Shown here: positions 27,126 through 37,008 of the stretch, piece by piece | How positions within the stretch are numbered: the first letter of the stretch is position 1 | How the letters are laid out: the number at the start of each line of letters is the position of its first letter | Origin: Gammaproteobacteria bacterium | GTDB taxonomy: Bacteria > Pseudomonadota > Gammaproteobacteria > JAKBBU01 | DNA length: 64,000 nt | Reading direction: 5' to 3' | Assembly: GCA_021773195.1 (NCBI GenBank) | Contig: JAJFKN010000030.1 | Location: forward strand, 45,953 to 109,952 | Program-made: the position numbers and the translations under genes | Notes under the pieces: generated by a model | Database searches by the model: none | What the model was told of the DNA's origin: nothing | The model's input: the letters and a program-made list of their open reading frames with translations, nothing else

Positions 27126-29492
27126 TTGCGATATGTGGTTGATTTAAAAAAACTTTCCATGTCTGACTTAGAAGCGGTAGGGGGTAAAAATGCTTCCCTA
27201 GGTGAAATGCTGAGTTGCCTATCACACCAAGGCATAAAAGTGCCTGGTGGCTTCTCCACCACGTCTAAAGGCTATGAATACTTCTTGCAAGCCAACGATC
27301 TGCAGGCTCGTATTCAAGAAACCCTAAAACAAGCCTCCAATGGCGACACTCAAAATCTGGACAAAATTAGCGCAAATATTCGGCAGTGGATCTTAGAGGC
27401 TTCGTTTCCTGATGATATGCAAGAATCCATTGCTCAGGCTTATGCACAAATGGTTAAGGGCGATTGTGGCTGTGTAGCCGTTCGTTCTTCGGCGACATCA
27501 GAAGATTTGCCCGAAGCTTCCTTTGCAGGGCAACAAGAAACTTTTCTTAACGTGTCGGGCTTGCCCAATGTATTAGAAGCTATAAAAAAAGTGTATGCCT
27601 CACTGTTTTGTTCAAGAGCTATTAGTTATCGTCAATATCAAGGTTTCAATCATAATGATGTGGCCATTGCAGCAGCGGTGCAAACGATGGTGCGCAGTGA
27701 TAAAGCGGCTAGCGGTGTAATTTTTACCTTAGACACTGAATCGGGTTTTGAGGGTGTGGTTTTTATTACGGGTGCTTATGGCTTAGGTGAAACCATTGTT
27801 CAAGGGGCCGTAAATCCTGATGAATTTTATCTTTATAAACCTAATATAAAGTCAGGCAAGTCAGCCATCCTAAGACGAAATTTAGGTGAAAAGGCGCTTA
27901 AAATGATTTACAGCAAAGATGTCTGTTGCAATACTGAAACGGTAAAGGTACCGAAAAAGGAACAAGGACAATTTTGTTTGACGGATCAAGAAGTAGAAAC
28001 TCTCGCAAAAATGGCCGTTACTATCGAAGATCATTACGCTAAACCCATGGATATTGAATGGGCCAAAGATGGTGAAACCGGAGAGCTTTACATCGTTCAA
28101 GCCAGACCTGAAACGGTACAAAGCCACAATAAGCATCACGTCATAAAGCAATATCGTTTAAAAGACAAGGGCCCTATTATTATTTCTGGCCGGGCCGTGG
28201 GTCAAAAAATAGGCCAGGGTGTGGCACGTATCATCGAATCGCCACAAGACATGCATCGTTTAAAGCCAGGTGAAATTCTGGTAACTGATATGACAGACCC
28301 TGATTGGGAACCCATAATGAAGCTAGCCTCTGGGATTGTTACTAATCGAGGTGGTCGAACTTGTCATGCGGCTATTATTGCCAGAGAGTTAGGTATCCCA
28401 GCTGTCATTGCTTGTAAAAATGCAACGGATAAGATCGATGAAGGTGATGGTATTACTCTTTGTTGTTCTGAAGGTGAAACGGGGCAAGTGTATAAAGGCT
28501 TGTTGCCATTCCATGTGGATAAAATAAAAGTGGATGAATTGCCCGAGCCACCTTGCAAAATCACTATGAATTTAGCCAATCCAGATAAAGCTTTTAGTTT
28601 ACGTTCTTTGCCTAATCATGGCGTTGGTTTAGCGCGCTTGGAATTTATTATTAATCATATGATAGGGATCCATCCCCATGCGCTACTGCAATTAGAAGCC
28701 TTGGCCCCCGCTTTAAAAGCAACTATCATGCAGCGTATCCAAGCTTATTCTTCACCTAGGGAATATTACATTGAACGTTTAAAAGAAGGTGTTGCAACTA
28801 TCGCTGCTGCCTTTTATCCTAACCCCATCATCGTACGTTTTTCTGATTTTAAATCCAATGAGTATGCTAATTTGATTGGCGGTAAAGAATTTGAACCCCA
28901 TGAAGAAAATCCTATGTTGGGTTTTCGTGGCGCTTCGCGTTATGTCTCTGAAAGTTTTATCGATTGCTTTGCTATGGAATGCGAAGCGATGAAACGAGTG
29001 CGCGATACCATGGGTTTGGATAATGCCCATGTCATGTTGCCTTTCGTGCGAACCGTGGCAGAAGCAAAAGCCGCTACTCAGACCATGGCGGAATTTGGAT
29101 TGCAACGTGAACCCAATGGTTTGCAATGTTATATGATGTGTGAAATTCCTTCCAATGCACTATTAGCTAAGGATTTCTTGGAATATTTTGATGGCTTTTC
29201 CATTGGCTCCAATGATTTGACTCAATTGACCTTAGGTTTAGACAGAGATTCTGGTTTGATTGCGGATCAATTTGATGAGCGGGATCCTGCCGTGAAAGCG
29301 CTATTACATGAGGCTATTCAAGCGTGTTTGGCCCAGGGTAAATACGTGGGTATTTGTGGGCAAGGCCCTTCTGATTATCCCGATTTTGCGGCTTGGTTGG
29401 TGGGCGAGGGCATCGAAAGCATTTCTTTGAATCCCGATACGGTGGTGGAAACTTGGGTAGCATTGTCTAAAGTCGCCAATAAATCTTCTTAG
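27126..29492 (+). CDS. ppsA: Phosphoenolpyruvate synthase
   Basis: About 788 residues. I prefer the TTG at 27126 because GGAGG lies seven bases before it; a GTG at 27120 sits too close. It has the N-terminal ATP-grasp-like domain (V-G-G-K-N-A-S-L-G-E), the swivelling domain with the phospho-histidine in G-G-R-T-C-H-A-A-I-I-A near residue 410, and the C-terminal PEP barrel with G-I-C-G-Q-G-P. It makes PEP from pyruvate and ATP for gluconeogenesis. That fits growth on amino acids alongside the large glutamate dehydrogenase. Confidence 0.97.
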   Translation: MRYVVDLKKLSMSDLEAVGGKNASLGEMLSCLSHQGIKVPGGFSTTSKGYEYFLQANDLQARIQETLKQASNGDTQNLDKISANIRQWILEASFPDDMQESIAQAYAQMVKGDCGCVAVRSSATSEDLPEASFAGQQETFLNVSGLPNVLEAIKKVYASLFCSRAISYRQYQGFNHNDVAIAAAVQTMVRSDKAASGVIFTLDTESGFEGVVFITGAYGLGETIVQGAVNPDEFYLYKPNIKSGKSAILRRNLGEKALKMIYSKDVCCNTETVKVPKKEQGQFCLTDQEVETLAKMAVTIEDHYAKPMDIEWAKDGETGELYIVQARPETVQSHNKHHVIKQYRLKDKGPIIISGRAVGQKIGQGVARIIESPQDMHRLKPGEILVTDMTDPDWEPIMKLASGIVTNRGGRTCHAAIIARELGIPAVIACKNATDKIDEGDGITLCCSEGETGQVYKGLLPFHVDKIKVDELPEPPCKITMNLANPDKAFSLRSLPNHGVGLARLEFIINHMIGIHPHALLQLEALAPALKATIMQRIQAYSSPREYYIERLKEGVATIAAAFYPNPIIVRFSDFKSNEYANLIGGKEFEPHEENPMLGFRGASRYVSESFIDCFAMECEAMKRVRDTMGLDNAHVMLPFVRTVAEAKAATQTMAEFGLQREPNGLQCYMMCEIPSNALLAKDFLEYFDGFSIGSNDLTQLTLGLDRDSGLIADQFDERDPAVKALLHEAIQACLAQGKYVGICGQGPSDYPDFAAWLVGEGIESISLNPDTVVETWVALSKVANKSS

Positions 29493-29560
29493 AAAATAGT
29501 TGCTACCAGTGTTCATATTCAGCTAGAATCAGGGTTGATTTAAATTGTGAGCCCATAATA

Positions 29561-30259
29561 TTGGCCGTTCCTAGTATTATTAAAAAATCTTCCTGGAAGC
29601 AAGTGATCTTGTGTCAAGAATCCTATTATCGCGGGGACTTCCAAGCATTGTTGCAAGACATTGAGTCGGCTTTTCGTTTACCTAATATCCGCTGGATTAA
29701 AGATGCTACTCACAATCGCTGTTTAATTGCCACGGTGGATGTAGGTGAGCTGACCATTGTAGTCAAACGTTATAATATTCGCGATTTTTGGTGCTTTATA
29801 CGCCGAGCATTACGCCGTTCAAAAGCCAAGGATTGTTGGTATAAAGCTCTTTTATTATCAGAGCTGGGCATTCCCACAGCTGAACCCATTGCGGTAGTAG
29901 AACAACGTTTTGGGCCTTTGCGTCGTCAAAGCTATTATATTACCCGCTTTGTTTCCGGTAAAATTTTAAATAAAACCTTAGAAGAGGGTTTAACGGGCCA
30001 AGAATTAGAGAAGGTTATTAAAGGGGTTGCTGACTTTTTTAAAGTCCTTAAAAAGGAACGCATCGAACATCGGGATCCAAGATCCCATAATGTTATCCTT
30101 AATGAAGAAAAGCTACATTTTATGGATTTAGATACTTTGCGTCGATATCGGATTTCTCGGCTATTTCAACATCATCATGAGCGAGATATTAAAAAATTCT
30201 TGGACAGTTGCGGTAACCGTGAAGATATCAAAAGCTTATTTGATAAGTATTACCTATAG
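29561..30259 (+). CDS. Kdo/WaaP-like lipopolysaccharide kinase
   Basis: About 232 residues with a small protein-kinase-like fold: V-V-K-R-Y (ATP lysine), H-R-D-P-R-S-H-N-V-I-L (catalytic Asp and Asn) and F-M-D-L-D in place of D-F-G. These match Kdo kinase/WaaP proteins that phosphorylate the lipopolysaccharide core. No ATG is near the start; a TTG at 29561 is the best guess and has no clear ribosome site. It lies between ppsA and dotA as a single gene. Confidence 0.82.
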   Translation: MAVPSIIKKSSWKQVILCQESYYRGDFQALLQDIESAFRLPNIRWIKDATHNRCLIATVDVGELTIVVKRYNIRDFWCFIRRALRRSKAKDCWYKALLLSELGIPTAEPIAVVEQRFGPLRRQSYYITRFVSGKILNKTLEEGLTGQELEKVIKGVADFFKVLKKERIEHRDPRSHNVILNEEKLHFMDLDTLRRYRISRLFQHHHERDIKKFLDSCGNREDIKSLFDKYYL

Positions 30260-30572
30260 TTCTCTACTCTATGTGCGCCTCACGTCACCTCGGAAATTGT
30301 GAAACAATTGTCCGAGGTCCATATAGTAAGGTTCAAGGCATTCTTCATGTAAATTTCCATATAATCAACATGTTACACGGAATCAAAGGCTTATAACTCT
30401 TAACTTTTAATTAATACTGTACATTTTCTGTCATTCTAGGTATAATATCTTTCGTGCAGTTAGTTAAAGGGCTTATTCAAGCCACTGGTCCTGCATTCCA
30501 AAGAGAGCCAAATCTCTCAAAAATTTCTTAAAAATCATTAAGTTAAAAAACCACCTAACTATCAGGTACCCC
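30260..30572. other. Non-coding gap with a long hairpin upstream of dotA
   Basis: No gene is visible. An almost perfect stem (30287-30300 with 30304-30318, ACCTCGG...CCGAGGT, one bulge) lies soon after the kinase gene. It has no T-run. The rest is AT-rich and should hold the dotA promoter. Confidence 0.6.
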
Positions 30573-32825
30573 ATGAAAAAGCATATTATCGCAGTGCTAT
30601 TGCTGCTGTTACCTACAACGTTATTCGCTGCTGGTTTTTCTTTAACGCCAGTGCCCTCAGATCAGTCCGTTAATTACCTAGGGCAGGTTTTTGGTTCCGT
30701 GGGTAATGTCTTAACTGGCTCAGGCGGCCACATGATTGCGCATATTTTTAAGATGCTTAATTATGCTATCTTAACTTTAGCCACCATCGTGATTATTTAT
30801 ACTCTATTCGTTTCTGTTATGAATACGGCTAATGACGGTGAAATGATGGGGAAAAAATGGAATTCTATCTGGGTTATCATCCGTATGACCTTAGGTATCG
30901 CTCTTATGTTACCGGCTAAAACCGGTTATTGTGCCTTACAAATTTTAATTATGTGGATCATCATGCAAGGTATCGGTGCTGCCGATAGTGTATGGACTGC
31001 CACAGTAAATAGCAGTTTTATGGGTGGTACAATGGCACCACCAGCTTATGATGGTTCGCAACAAAATTCTGACTCAGAGAGTTGGGTTGCCGCTCAAACA
31101 CTATTAGCCGGCCAAGTTTGTGTTAATGTAATGAACCAGATTGATCCTGGACAATTTGCTTGTCGATGGGCACAGAATGACAGTGTAGCAGGCATTGTGT
31201 GTGGCTCTACTAATGCCACAGCAACGGGTGATGAGTGCGGTGGTGTGTCATATAACCTTGCCTATGTACAAGGGAAATTTGTTGACCCAGCGCCTATAGA
31301 ACAAGCAGCACAAACAGCATTAAATACCATGATGACTGATATACAACCTGCGGCTACGGCAATCGCTGGTAATTCACCAGATTTCGATCCAAAAGACGTC
31401 GCTGCGGCACCTGCGGGTGCGATAGTTAATGCCGCTAATGATTGGTTGAAAATAATGGGACCTGTAACCCGCGATGCAGCGACAATACAGGGCGATATTA
31501 ATAAGGATCGTGATGGCGGTTCCATGCAAAGTTGCGCTGCAGCTTCCGACCCTAGCCAAATACCGATGTGTGTGCGCAAGGAGATGAATGCACGAGGTTG
31601 GATTGATGCTGGCAACTATTATTTAGACATTGCTCAGTTAACTTATCAGACTAACCAAATCGTTTCTACCATTGAATTGAGTAGCAGCTTACCCAACGCA
31701 GGCTCTGTCGGGTCTGGACCTTATTCTAATCAGGTTCAAGGTTACGTTAAAGGCGTTGAATGGTATAATCAGAAAGAGTCCGATAGCTATTTCTTGGACC
31801 CATCGTCGCCAAGTTGGATCACCAATAACAAACCTAAACAAGGTGATGCTGATAAGTATGTCGCAAAAGCCGTGGATGATTCCATGGATAATTGGAGCAC
31901 CTTATTTGATGAATATTCTGGTACCCAAGGTACGAAGCTGAATCCCATTTTAATGTTGCAAACCTATGGTCACAACATAATCCAAAATGCCTTGACAGGC
32001 TATAAGGATGAGGGGCAATTTTTTGGTAACCATGAATTTATTAAAGCCGTTGCATCGCATTGGTGGGGTAACGAGCAATTAGATAATATGTATGAAGTCA
32101 TTTGGTTTATTCCTTTGGGTGCGACCATCTTAGGAATGTTATTAACTTCCGGTGCCATGATGGAATTGTATATTCCTCTTGTGCCCATGATCTTCTTTAC
32201 CTTAGGAGCCATTGGTTGGATCATCGGTGTGATGCAAGCCATGGTCGCCGCGCCCATTGTGGCTTTTGGTTTGCTCAGTCCCAATAGTCAAAACGATTTG
32301 ATGGGTAAGTCGGAACCAGCCATCATGCTTATGGTGAACATGTTCCTGCGGCCGACCTTAATGATTCTAGGTATGGTCTTAGGTATGGCATTGATTTATG
32401 TGGTTATTGAATACTTCAATGAAGCTTATTCTGTAGTGATCAATGGTGCTTTCAATATGACAGGCGACAATATGCAGAACCCATTCTCAGCGGCCGCCAT
32501 GATGTTCCTCTACGGCAGTATCGTAACCACGTTGGTACATAAGTGTTTCTCATTGATTCACATCGTCCCAGACAATGTCTTGAATTGGATTCAAGGTGGT
32601 GAAGTCACGCGTCAACAATTTGGTGACAGTGGTGCTCAAGCTGAGCAACAGCTTAAGAGTGGCTTTGGTCAGTCAGCTTCGGGTATGGCCCAAGGTGCTG
32701 GACGTGCTGATGAAGGTTACGCTAATAGCCAAATATCCGTTGCACGTAACAAACAGTCCATGGCAAGCCATATGGGCGGTGGTCTTGGCAGTATGGCCTC
32801 TAAAGGTCTGCAGGATCTCTTCTAA
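30573..32825 (+). CDS. dotA: DotA/TraY-family Dot/Icm (type IVB) secretion protein
   Basis: 750 residues. A signal peptide (about 1-19) is followed by membrane segments near residues 60-125, a long polar periplasmic part, and a cluster of hydrophobic helices from about 510 to 660 (I-P-L-G-A-T-I-L-G-M-L-L, I-F-F-T-L-G-A-I-G-W-I-I-G). The tail is Ser/Gly/Gln-rich. This is the DotA/TraY plan; Legionella DotA is longer (about 1050 residues) and the Coxiella one is closer in size. It sits in the inner membrane and is needed for effector transfer. icmV/W/X, its usual neighbours, are absent here, so the apparatus genes are scattered. Confidence 0.88.
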   Translation: MKKHIIAVLLLLLPTTLFAAGFSLTPVPSDQSVNYLGQVFGSVGNVLTGSGGHMIAHIFKMLNYAILTLATIVIIYTLFVSVMNTANDGEMMGKKWNSIWVIIRMTLGIALMLPAKTGYCALQILIMWIIMQGIGAADSVWTATVNSSFMGGTMAPPAYDGSQQNSDSESWVAAQTLLAGQVCVNVMNQIDPGQFACRWAQNDSVAGIVCGSTNATATGDECGGVSYNLAYVQGKFVDPAPIEQAAQTALNTMMTDIQPAATAIAGNSPDFDPKDVAAAPAGAIVNAANDWLKIMGPVTRDAATIQGDINKDRDGGSMQSCAAASDPSQIPMCVRKEMNARGWIDAGNYYLDIAQLTYQTNQIVSTIELSSSLPNAGSVGSGPYSNQVQGYVKGVEWYNQKESDSYFLDPSSPSWITNNKPKQGDADKYVAKAVDDSMDNWSTLFDEYSGTQGTKLNPILMLQTYGHNIIQNALTGYKDEGQFFGNHEFIKAVASHWWGNEQLDNMYEVIWFIPLGATILGMLLTSGAMMELYIPLVPMIFFTLGAIGWIIGVMQAMVAAPIVAFGLLSPNSQNDLMGKSEPAIMLMVNMFLRPTLMILGMVLGMALIYVVIEYFNEAYSVVINGAFNMTGDNMQNPFSAAAMMFLYGSIVTTLVHKCFSLIHIVPDNVLNWIQGGEVTRQQFGDSGAQAEQQLKSGFGQSASGMAQGAGRADEGYANSQISVARNKQSMASHMGGGLGSMASKGLQDLF

Positions 32826-32843
32826 TATACCGTCGCTTCCAGT

Positions 32844-32875
32844 TAAAAACACCGGCTTAGGCCGGTGTTTTTTTA
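32844..32875 (+). terminator. Intrinsic terminator after dotA
   Basis: ACACCGGC (32849-32856) pairs with GCCGGTGT (32861-32868) over a TTAG loop. A long T-run follows. Confidence 0.93.
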
Positions 32876-32960
32876 TGCCTTCTGGTTATACAATGGGCAA
32901 GTGGTTGACTGGTGTGATGATATGCCTATACTGGCCTTTTAGCTTAACTTAGGTAGACAA

Positions 32961-33566
32961 ATGGAACAGTCCTTACAGAAAATGATCAATGGCTATCACG
33001 AGTTTAGAAAGCGCTACGTGACGGGCGATAACTCTGTTATGCAGCAGCTAGCCTATAATGGACAGAAGCCTGAAATCATGGTGGTGTCCTGCTGTGATTC
33101 GCGTGTGGATCCGGGGTTGATATTACAATGTGAACCTGGCGATTTATTCATTGTTAGGAACGTTGCCAATATTGTGCCGCCCTATGTGAAAGATCTGGGC
33201 CACCACGGCGTAAGTGCCGCTTTGGAATTTGGTATTTGCTATTTAGAAGTGAAGCATTTGATTATCTTGGGTCATAGTCAATGTGGTGGCATTCAAGCCT
33301 TACTAAACCATGAAGTCCTAAATAAGCAAAATGATTTTATTTCTAAATGGGTTTCTCTGATAAAAGATGACGTTAAAGATGAGAGTAATGTGGATGAAGC
33401 TTCGAAAAGAGCGCTTGTAAATTCCCAGGAGAATTGCTTAACCTTCCCTTGGATTAAACAGCGAGTAGATGCCTGTAAACTGCAAATTCATACGTGGTTT
33501 TTTGATATCGAAGAAGGCAAAATTTCCGCCCGCCAAGCAGCTGGGCACTTTGAAGTATTAGAATAA
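32961..33566 (+). CDS. can: Beta-class carbonic anhydrase
   Basis: 201 residues with the zinc ligands and dyad in S-C-C-D-S-R-V-D and the second pair in G-H-S-Q-C-G-G-I. It interconverts CO2 and bicarbonate in the cytoplasm, feeding carboxylases. It follows the dotA terminator and is 14 bases upstream of a flavoprotein gene, so the two may be co-transcribed. Confidence 0.94.
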   Translation: MEQSLQKMINGYHEFRKRYVTGDNSVMQQLAYNGQKPEIMVVSCCDSRVDPGLILQCEPGDLFIVRNVANIVPPYVKDLGHHGVSAALEFGICYLEVKHLIILGHSQCGGIQALLNHEVLNKQNDFISKWVSLIKDDVKDESNVDEASKRALVNSQENCLTFPWIKQRVDACKLQIHTWFFDIEEGKISARQAAGHFEVLE

Positions 33567-33580
33567 CCGTTGCGGCATTC

Positions 33581-34765
33581 ATGACAAGAACATTAAAAGC
33601 AGACGTAGTGATTATCGGTGCTGGTGCCGCTGGATTGATGTGTGCCATAGAAGCTGGCAAACGAGGGCGCCATGTGATGGTGATAGACCATGCCAACAAG
33701 CCAGGGAAAAAGATTTTAATGTCCGGTGGTGGCCGCTGTAATTTTACTAATTATCATATTAACTTTGATAGTTATATTTCACATAACCCTCATTTTTGCA
33801 AGTCTGCCTTGAGTCGCTATACCCAATGGGACTTCATTGATCTTGTGAAAAAACACCAAATCTCATTTCACGAAAAAACCTTGGGTCAATTGTTTTGCGA
33901 CTACAAATCTCGAGATATTTTAGATATGTTATTGTTGGAATGTGAAGAGTGGGGTGTTAAGGTGACACTGAATACCGCAGTTAATGCAATCGAGCATGTA
34001 AAAGCCCATCATTACAAACTTCACACCCATGATTACGACATCCATTGTGAGTCTTTAGTTATAGCTTCAGGGGGGCTATCCATTCCCACCATGGGAGCTA
34101 GCCCCTTTGGTTATAAGGTGGCGGAGCAATTTACTTTGAACCTATTTCCAACCCGAGCGGGTCTAGTACCTTTTACGTTACATCAAGAAGATAAACAGAA
34201 ATTATCAGAATTATCAGGTATTGCAGTGGATTGCCTTATCAGTAGTAACAAGGCCAGTTTTGAGGAAGCCATGTTATTTACTCATCGTGGCTTAAGTGGA
34301 CCCGCGGTATTGCAGGTGTCGTCCTATTGGAAGCCCAGCGAAACAGTGGATATTTATTTTTTACCTAAGGTAGATATACTGCAGACCTTGACTAAGGCTC
34401 AACAATCACAACAACAGGTAAAAACATTGTTGTCAGATTTGCTGCCTAAGCGCGTAGTGGCTTGTTTATTAGATGATGGCCTTGCGCAACGACCTTTGAA
34501 TGCATTGCATGAAAAAGATAGACAACATATCGCTGGGGTATTTCAACCTTGGCAAATCAAACCTAATGGCACCGAAGGCTATCGTACGGCAGAAGTTACT
34601 CTGGGCGGAGTAGATACCCGCGAAATTTCATCCAAAACCTTTGAGTGCCATCAAGTACCCGGTCTGTATTTTATTGGCGAAGTCTTGGATGTGACAGGAT
34701 GGCTTGGCGGTTATAATTTTCAATGGGCATGGTCTTCCGGTTGGGCGGCTGGGCAGGTGGTTTAG
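33581..34765 (+). CDS. HI0933/YhiN-family flavoprotein
   Basis: 394 residues. It opens with an FAD Rossmann motif (I-I-G-A-G-A-A-G-L-M-C-A) and the family marker K-I-L-M-S-G-G-G-R-C-N-F-T-N. It ends with L-D-V-T-G-W-L-G-G-Y-N-F-Q-W-A-W-S-S-G. The family is widespread and its reaction is not settled; some members reduce double bonds in steroids (BaiN). Function here is unknown. Confidence 0.92.
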   Translation: MTRTLKADVVIIGAGAAGLMCAIEAGKRGRHVMVIDHANKPGKKILMSGGGRCNFTNYHINFDSYISHNPHFCKSALSRYTQWDFIDLVKKHQISFHEKTLGQLFCDYKSRDILDMLLLECEEWGVKVTLNTAVNAIEHVKAHHYKLHTHDYDIHCESLVIASGGLSIPTMGASPFGYKVAEQFTLNLFPTRAGLVPFTLHQEDKQKLSELSGIAVDCLISSNKASFEEAMLFTHRGLSGPAVLQVSSYWKPSETVDIYFLPKVDILQTLTKAQQSQQQVKTLLSDLLPKRVVACLLDDGLAQRPLNALHEKDRQHIAGVFQPWQIKPNGTEGYRTAEVTLGGVDTREISSKTFECHQVPGLYFIGEVLDVTGWLGGYNFQWAWSSGWAAGQVV

Positions 34766-34787
34766 GATTTTTAGGAGTCATGATTCA

Positions 34788-35180
34788 ATGGAAGATAAAA
34801 AGCAATTAATTCAAAGCATTTTTGCTGATATATTTGAAAAACCAGGGTTTGATCTAGCGTTAATTGAAAAACATTTCCATCCCGATTATCAACAATGGGT
34901 GAACGGTGAAAGCTTGGATTTTAATGGCTTTGTGGATCACATGAAAGCTTTAAAATCTGCCCTCAAAACAGTTAAGATTACCTTTGAACATTTAGTGGAA
35001 GAGGGCGATAGAGTGTGTAGCATTCACTATCCCCAAGCTGAAAAGAATGATGGTAGCCACATGAAAGGCAAAGTCATTGCCTTTTTTAAATTTTCTGGGG
35101 ATCAACTCATCGCCTGTGATGAATTGACTCATCTACTAGAAGGAACTGATGAAGACCGAGACCTTGGGTCCAGGCATTAA
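34788..35180 (+). CDS. SnoaL/NTF2-like fold protein
   Basis: 130 residues from the ATG at 34788, with AGGAG upstream. The pattern (an N-terminal helix pair, then H-F-H-P-D-Y-Q-Q-W-V-N-G and F-E-H-L-V-E-E-G-D-R-V) fits the SnoaL-like family, a cone-shaped fold used both for catalysis and for ligand binding. It lies 22 bases after the flavoprotein gene, so the two probably form an operon. No active-site signature pins down a reaction. Confidence 0.7.
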   Translation: MEDKKQLIQSIFADIFEKPGFDLALIEKHFHPDYQQWVNGESLDFNGFVDHMKALKSALKTVKITFEHLVEEGDRVCSIHYPQAEKNDGSHMKGKVIAFFKFSGDQLIACDELTHLLEGTDEDRDLGSRH

Positions 35181-35458
35181 ATAATGACTGCTTATGAAGG
35201 CGAACTCAATGAATTTTAGTTTGCCACCATTGCAGCCTGCGCTACAGCCTAGGCATCAGGGGGAAGAATAGAGGGAAGATATGCAGAAGCAATATAACCA
35301 TTTGATTTTTTGTAAGTTTTATATTGAAAATTGAGGTTAGCATCCCTTCTATGGCCTTTTTTACGTCAACTTAATAATATAATCATTATATGTTGCTAAT
35401 TAACCCTTCTTAGATATAATGTTTATCGCCTCCAATCACAAAGAACAACGGTAACACT

Positions 35459-36886
35459 ATGAAAAAAATCTATTATTTAATGAAGGGCAAATATGGCGGT
35501 GGATTTCCTATTGCCGTCTATGATACTGAGACCCAGCAAATAGCCATTGCCCGGAAAACGGCTGATTCTGAAGATGCAGAGGATCAAGTTTTTTTAACTT
35601 ATGGCCTTGCCGAAGCTTGTGTAGGAGAGATTAAACAGGCTGGTATTCCAACCAAAGGGGCTGAAATCCTTCGCCGTGATGAATGCTTTGTTTTATGTTT
35701 TAGTGGGATTGGGGAAGAATTTTTAGAAGAAAATGGATTTATTGATTCAGGTGAGGTCGTTGTTGAAAATGTGATTGAGCCACAACCTGTCGAGCCACCT
35801 TTGGTTTCTTGCACAGTTTCCACTGCTGCTTCAACAGTTTCTATTCAATGGGAGGAAGATCCCAGAGCTGAGTTCGCCAGCCCGGAAGTGTCCTTGAGTG
35901 GATGTTCAACCAACAGTGGTGGTTCGCCTTCAAGCTATGGTGCGATGCATAGTCAATTAGTTTCTGGAGGCGCTGAGGGTAGTAAGCATAGGGTAATGAC
36001 CGATGATGTAGTGGCTGCTCGCCATAGAGCCTATGAGGCATTACGCCAAATGGGGTTTAATGAGCAGCAGATTAATCTATTCAGAGAAATTGCAGAAGCT
36101 TGCTTGAATTTGGCCCAAGTTGAATTTGCTGCGAATGGATTTATGAATACACAGTTACCGCTTGGCCAGGTAGAGTCTGCGGCTTTTGAACAGGTAGAGC
36201 GTGCGCGCATGATGGCTTCTGATAGTCTTTTAGAGCAACGATACAGCCCAGAACGAGTTGATGTGTTTATGATGCAAAGTGCGGCATGCGAGAATCCAGA
36301 ACAGGTTGACTACTTGCTTAAAGGCTTTATTGAAAAGCATAAAGTGCGTGAAGAGCCGAACTCCGGTTTGCGTGGCATGAGCCTTGATGAACTGCGTGCA
36401 TTTAATATGGCAGAGCAATCATCGCGCGCACGAGAAAGATCGAACGGTAACGGTGTTAATCCTGCCAGCTTAGCAGCAGCTCTTTATGCAACTCAACAGG
36501 GCCGCGAATGCAATAAGAGCGGTGACTATGTTATTACAATGCTTGACTCCGCAAAACAAGTAGCTAGAGAGGATATCAGTAATTCTGAGATGGATGATGT
36601 TTTTAAGGGTATTATGATTAATGATGTACTGGGGTGTTCATCAGCAGAAGCCGTTGCAGACTGTCTTCGCCAATATGAAGATGCTTATGGTCTAGACTTT
36701 GGAGTAGGGTTTGGGCACTCTTTTACGTCGCTGGATATGGAGAGGGTTGAAACCCGCGACAGAGCTGAGACTTCCGCCGCACGTGAAGGGTATGACAGAA
36801 TTCCCGATGGCGACAATGATATGGGTGTCTTACATGATCCCTTATTAAACCCCGCTCCAAAGTTTCCGGGCTCAGGGCCAGGGTAA
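35459..36886 (+). CDS. 475-residue protein of unknown function (possible Dot/Icm effector)
   Basis: I do not recognise this protein. The first 100 residues look like a compact folded domain (K-I-Y-Y-L-M-K-G-K-Y-G-G-G-F-P-I). A proline- and serine-rich linker of about 70 residues follows, then a mostly helical half (residues about 180-475). There is no signal peptide and no membrane segment. The C-terminal 20 residues are proline/glycine-rich and lack an obvious E-block, so export by Dot/Icm is only a guess from genome type. It stands alone behind a 278-base AT-rich gap. Confidence 0.65.
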   Translation: MKKIYYLMKGKYGGGFPIAVYDTETQQIAIARKTADSEDAEDQVFLTYGLAEACVGEIKQAGIPTKGAEILRRDECFVLCFSGIGEEFLEENGFIDSGEVVVENVIEPQPVEPPLVSCTVSTAASTVSIQWEEDPRAEFASPEVSLSGCSTNSGGSPSSYGAMHSQLVSGGAEGSKHRVMTDDVVAARHRAYEALRQMGFNEQQINLFREIAEACLNLAQVEFAANGFMNTQLPLGQVESAAFEQVERARMMASDSLLEQRYSPERVDVFMMQSAACENPEQVDYLLKGFIEKHKVREEPNSGLRGMSLDELRAFNMAEQSSRARERSNGNGVNPASLAAALYATQQGRECNKSGDYVITMLDSAKQVAREDISNSEMDDVFKGIMINDVLGCSSAEAVADCLRQYEDAYGLDFGVGFGHSFTSLDMERVETRDRAETSAAREGYDRIPDGDNDMGVLHDPLLNPAPKFPGSGPG

Positions 36887-37008
36887 AATATTTATCTATG
36901 CCATTTTCAATTGAAAAAATTTCATTTCATGAATTGGTTTGAGGCATGATAAAATCAATTCCATAGGTTTAATGATTATGGGTATTTGCGAAGATAAGGG
37001 GCGCGCGC

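Noticed and set aside
35370..35380. CTTAATAAT upstream of the 475-residue protein, resembling a PmrA half-site
   Set aside because: Only one half-site is visible; Legionella PmrA sites are tandem, and AT-rich DNA gives such matches by chance.
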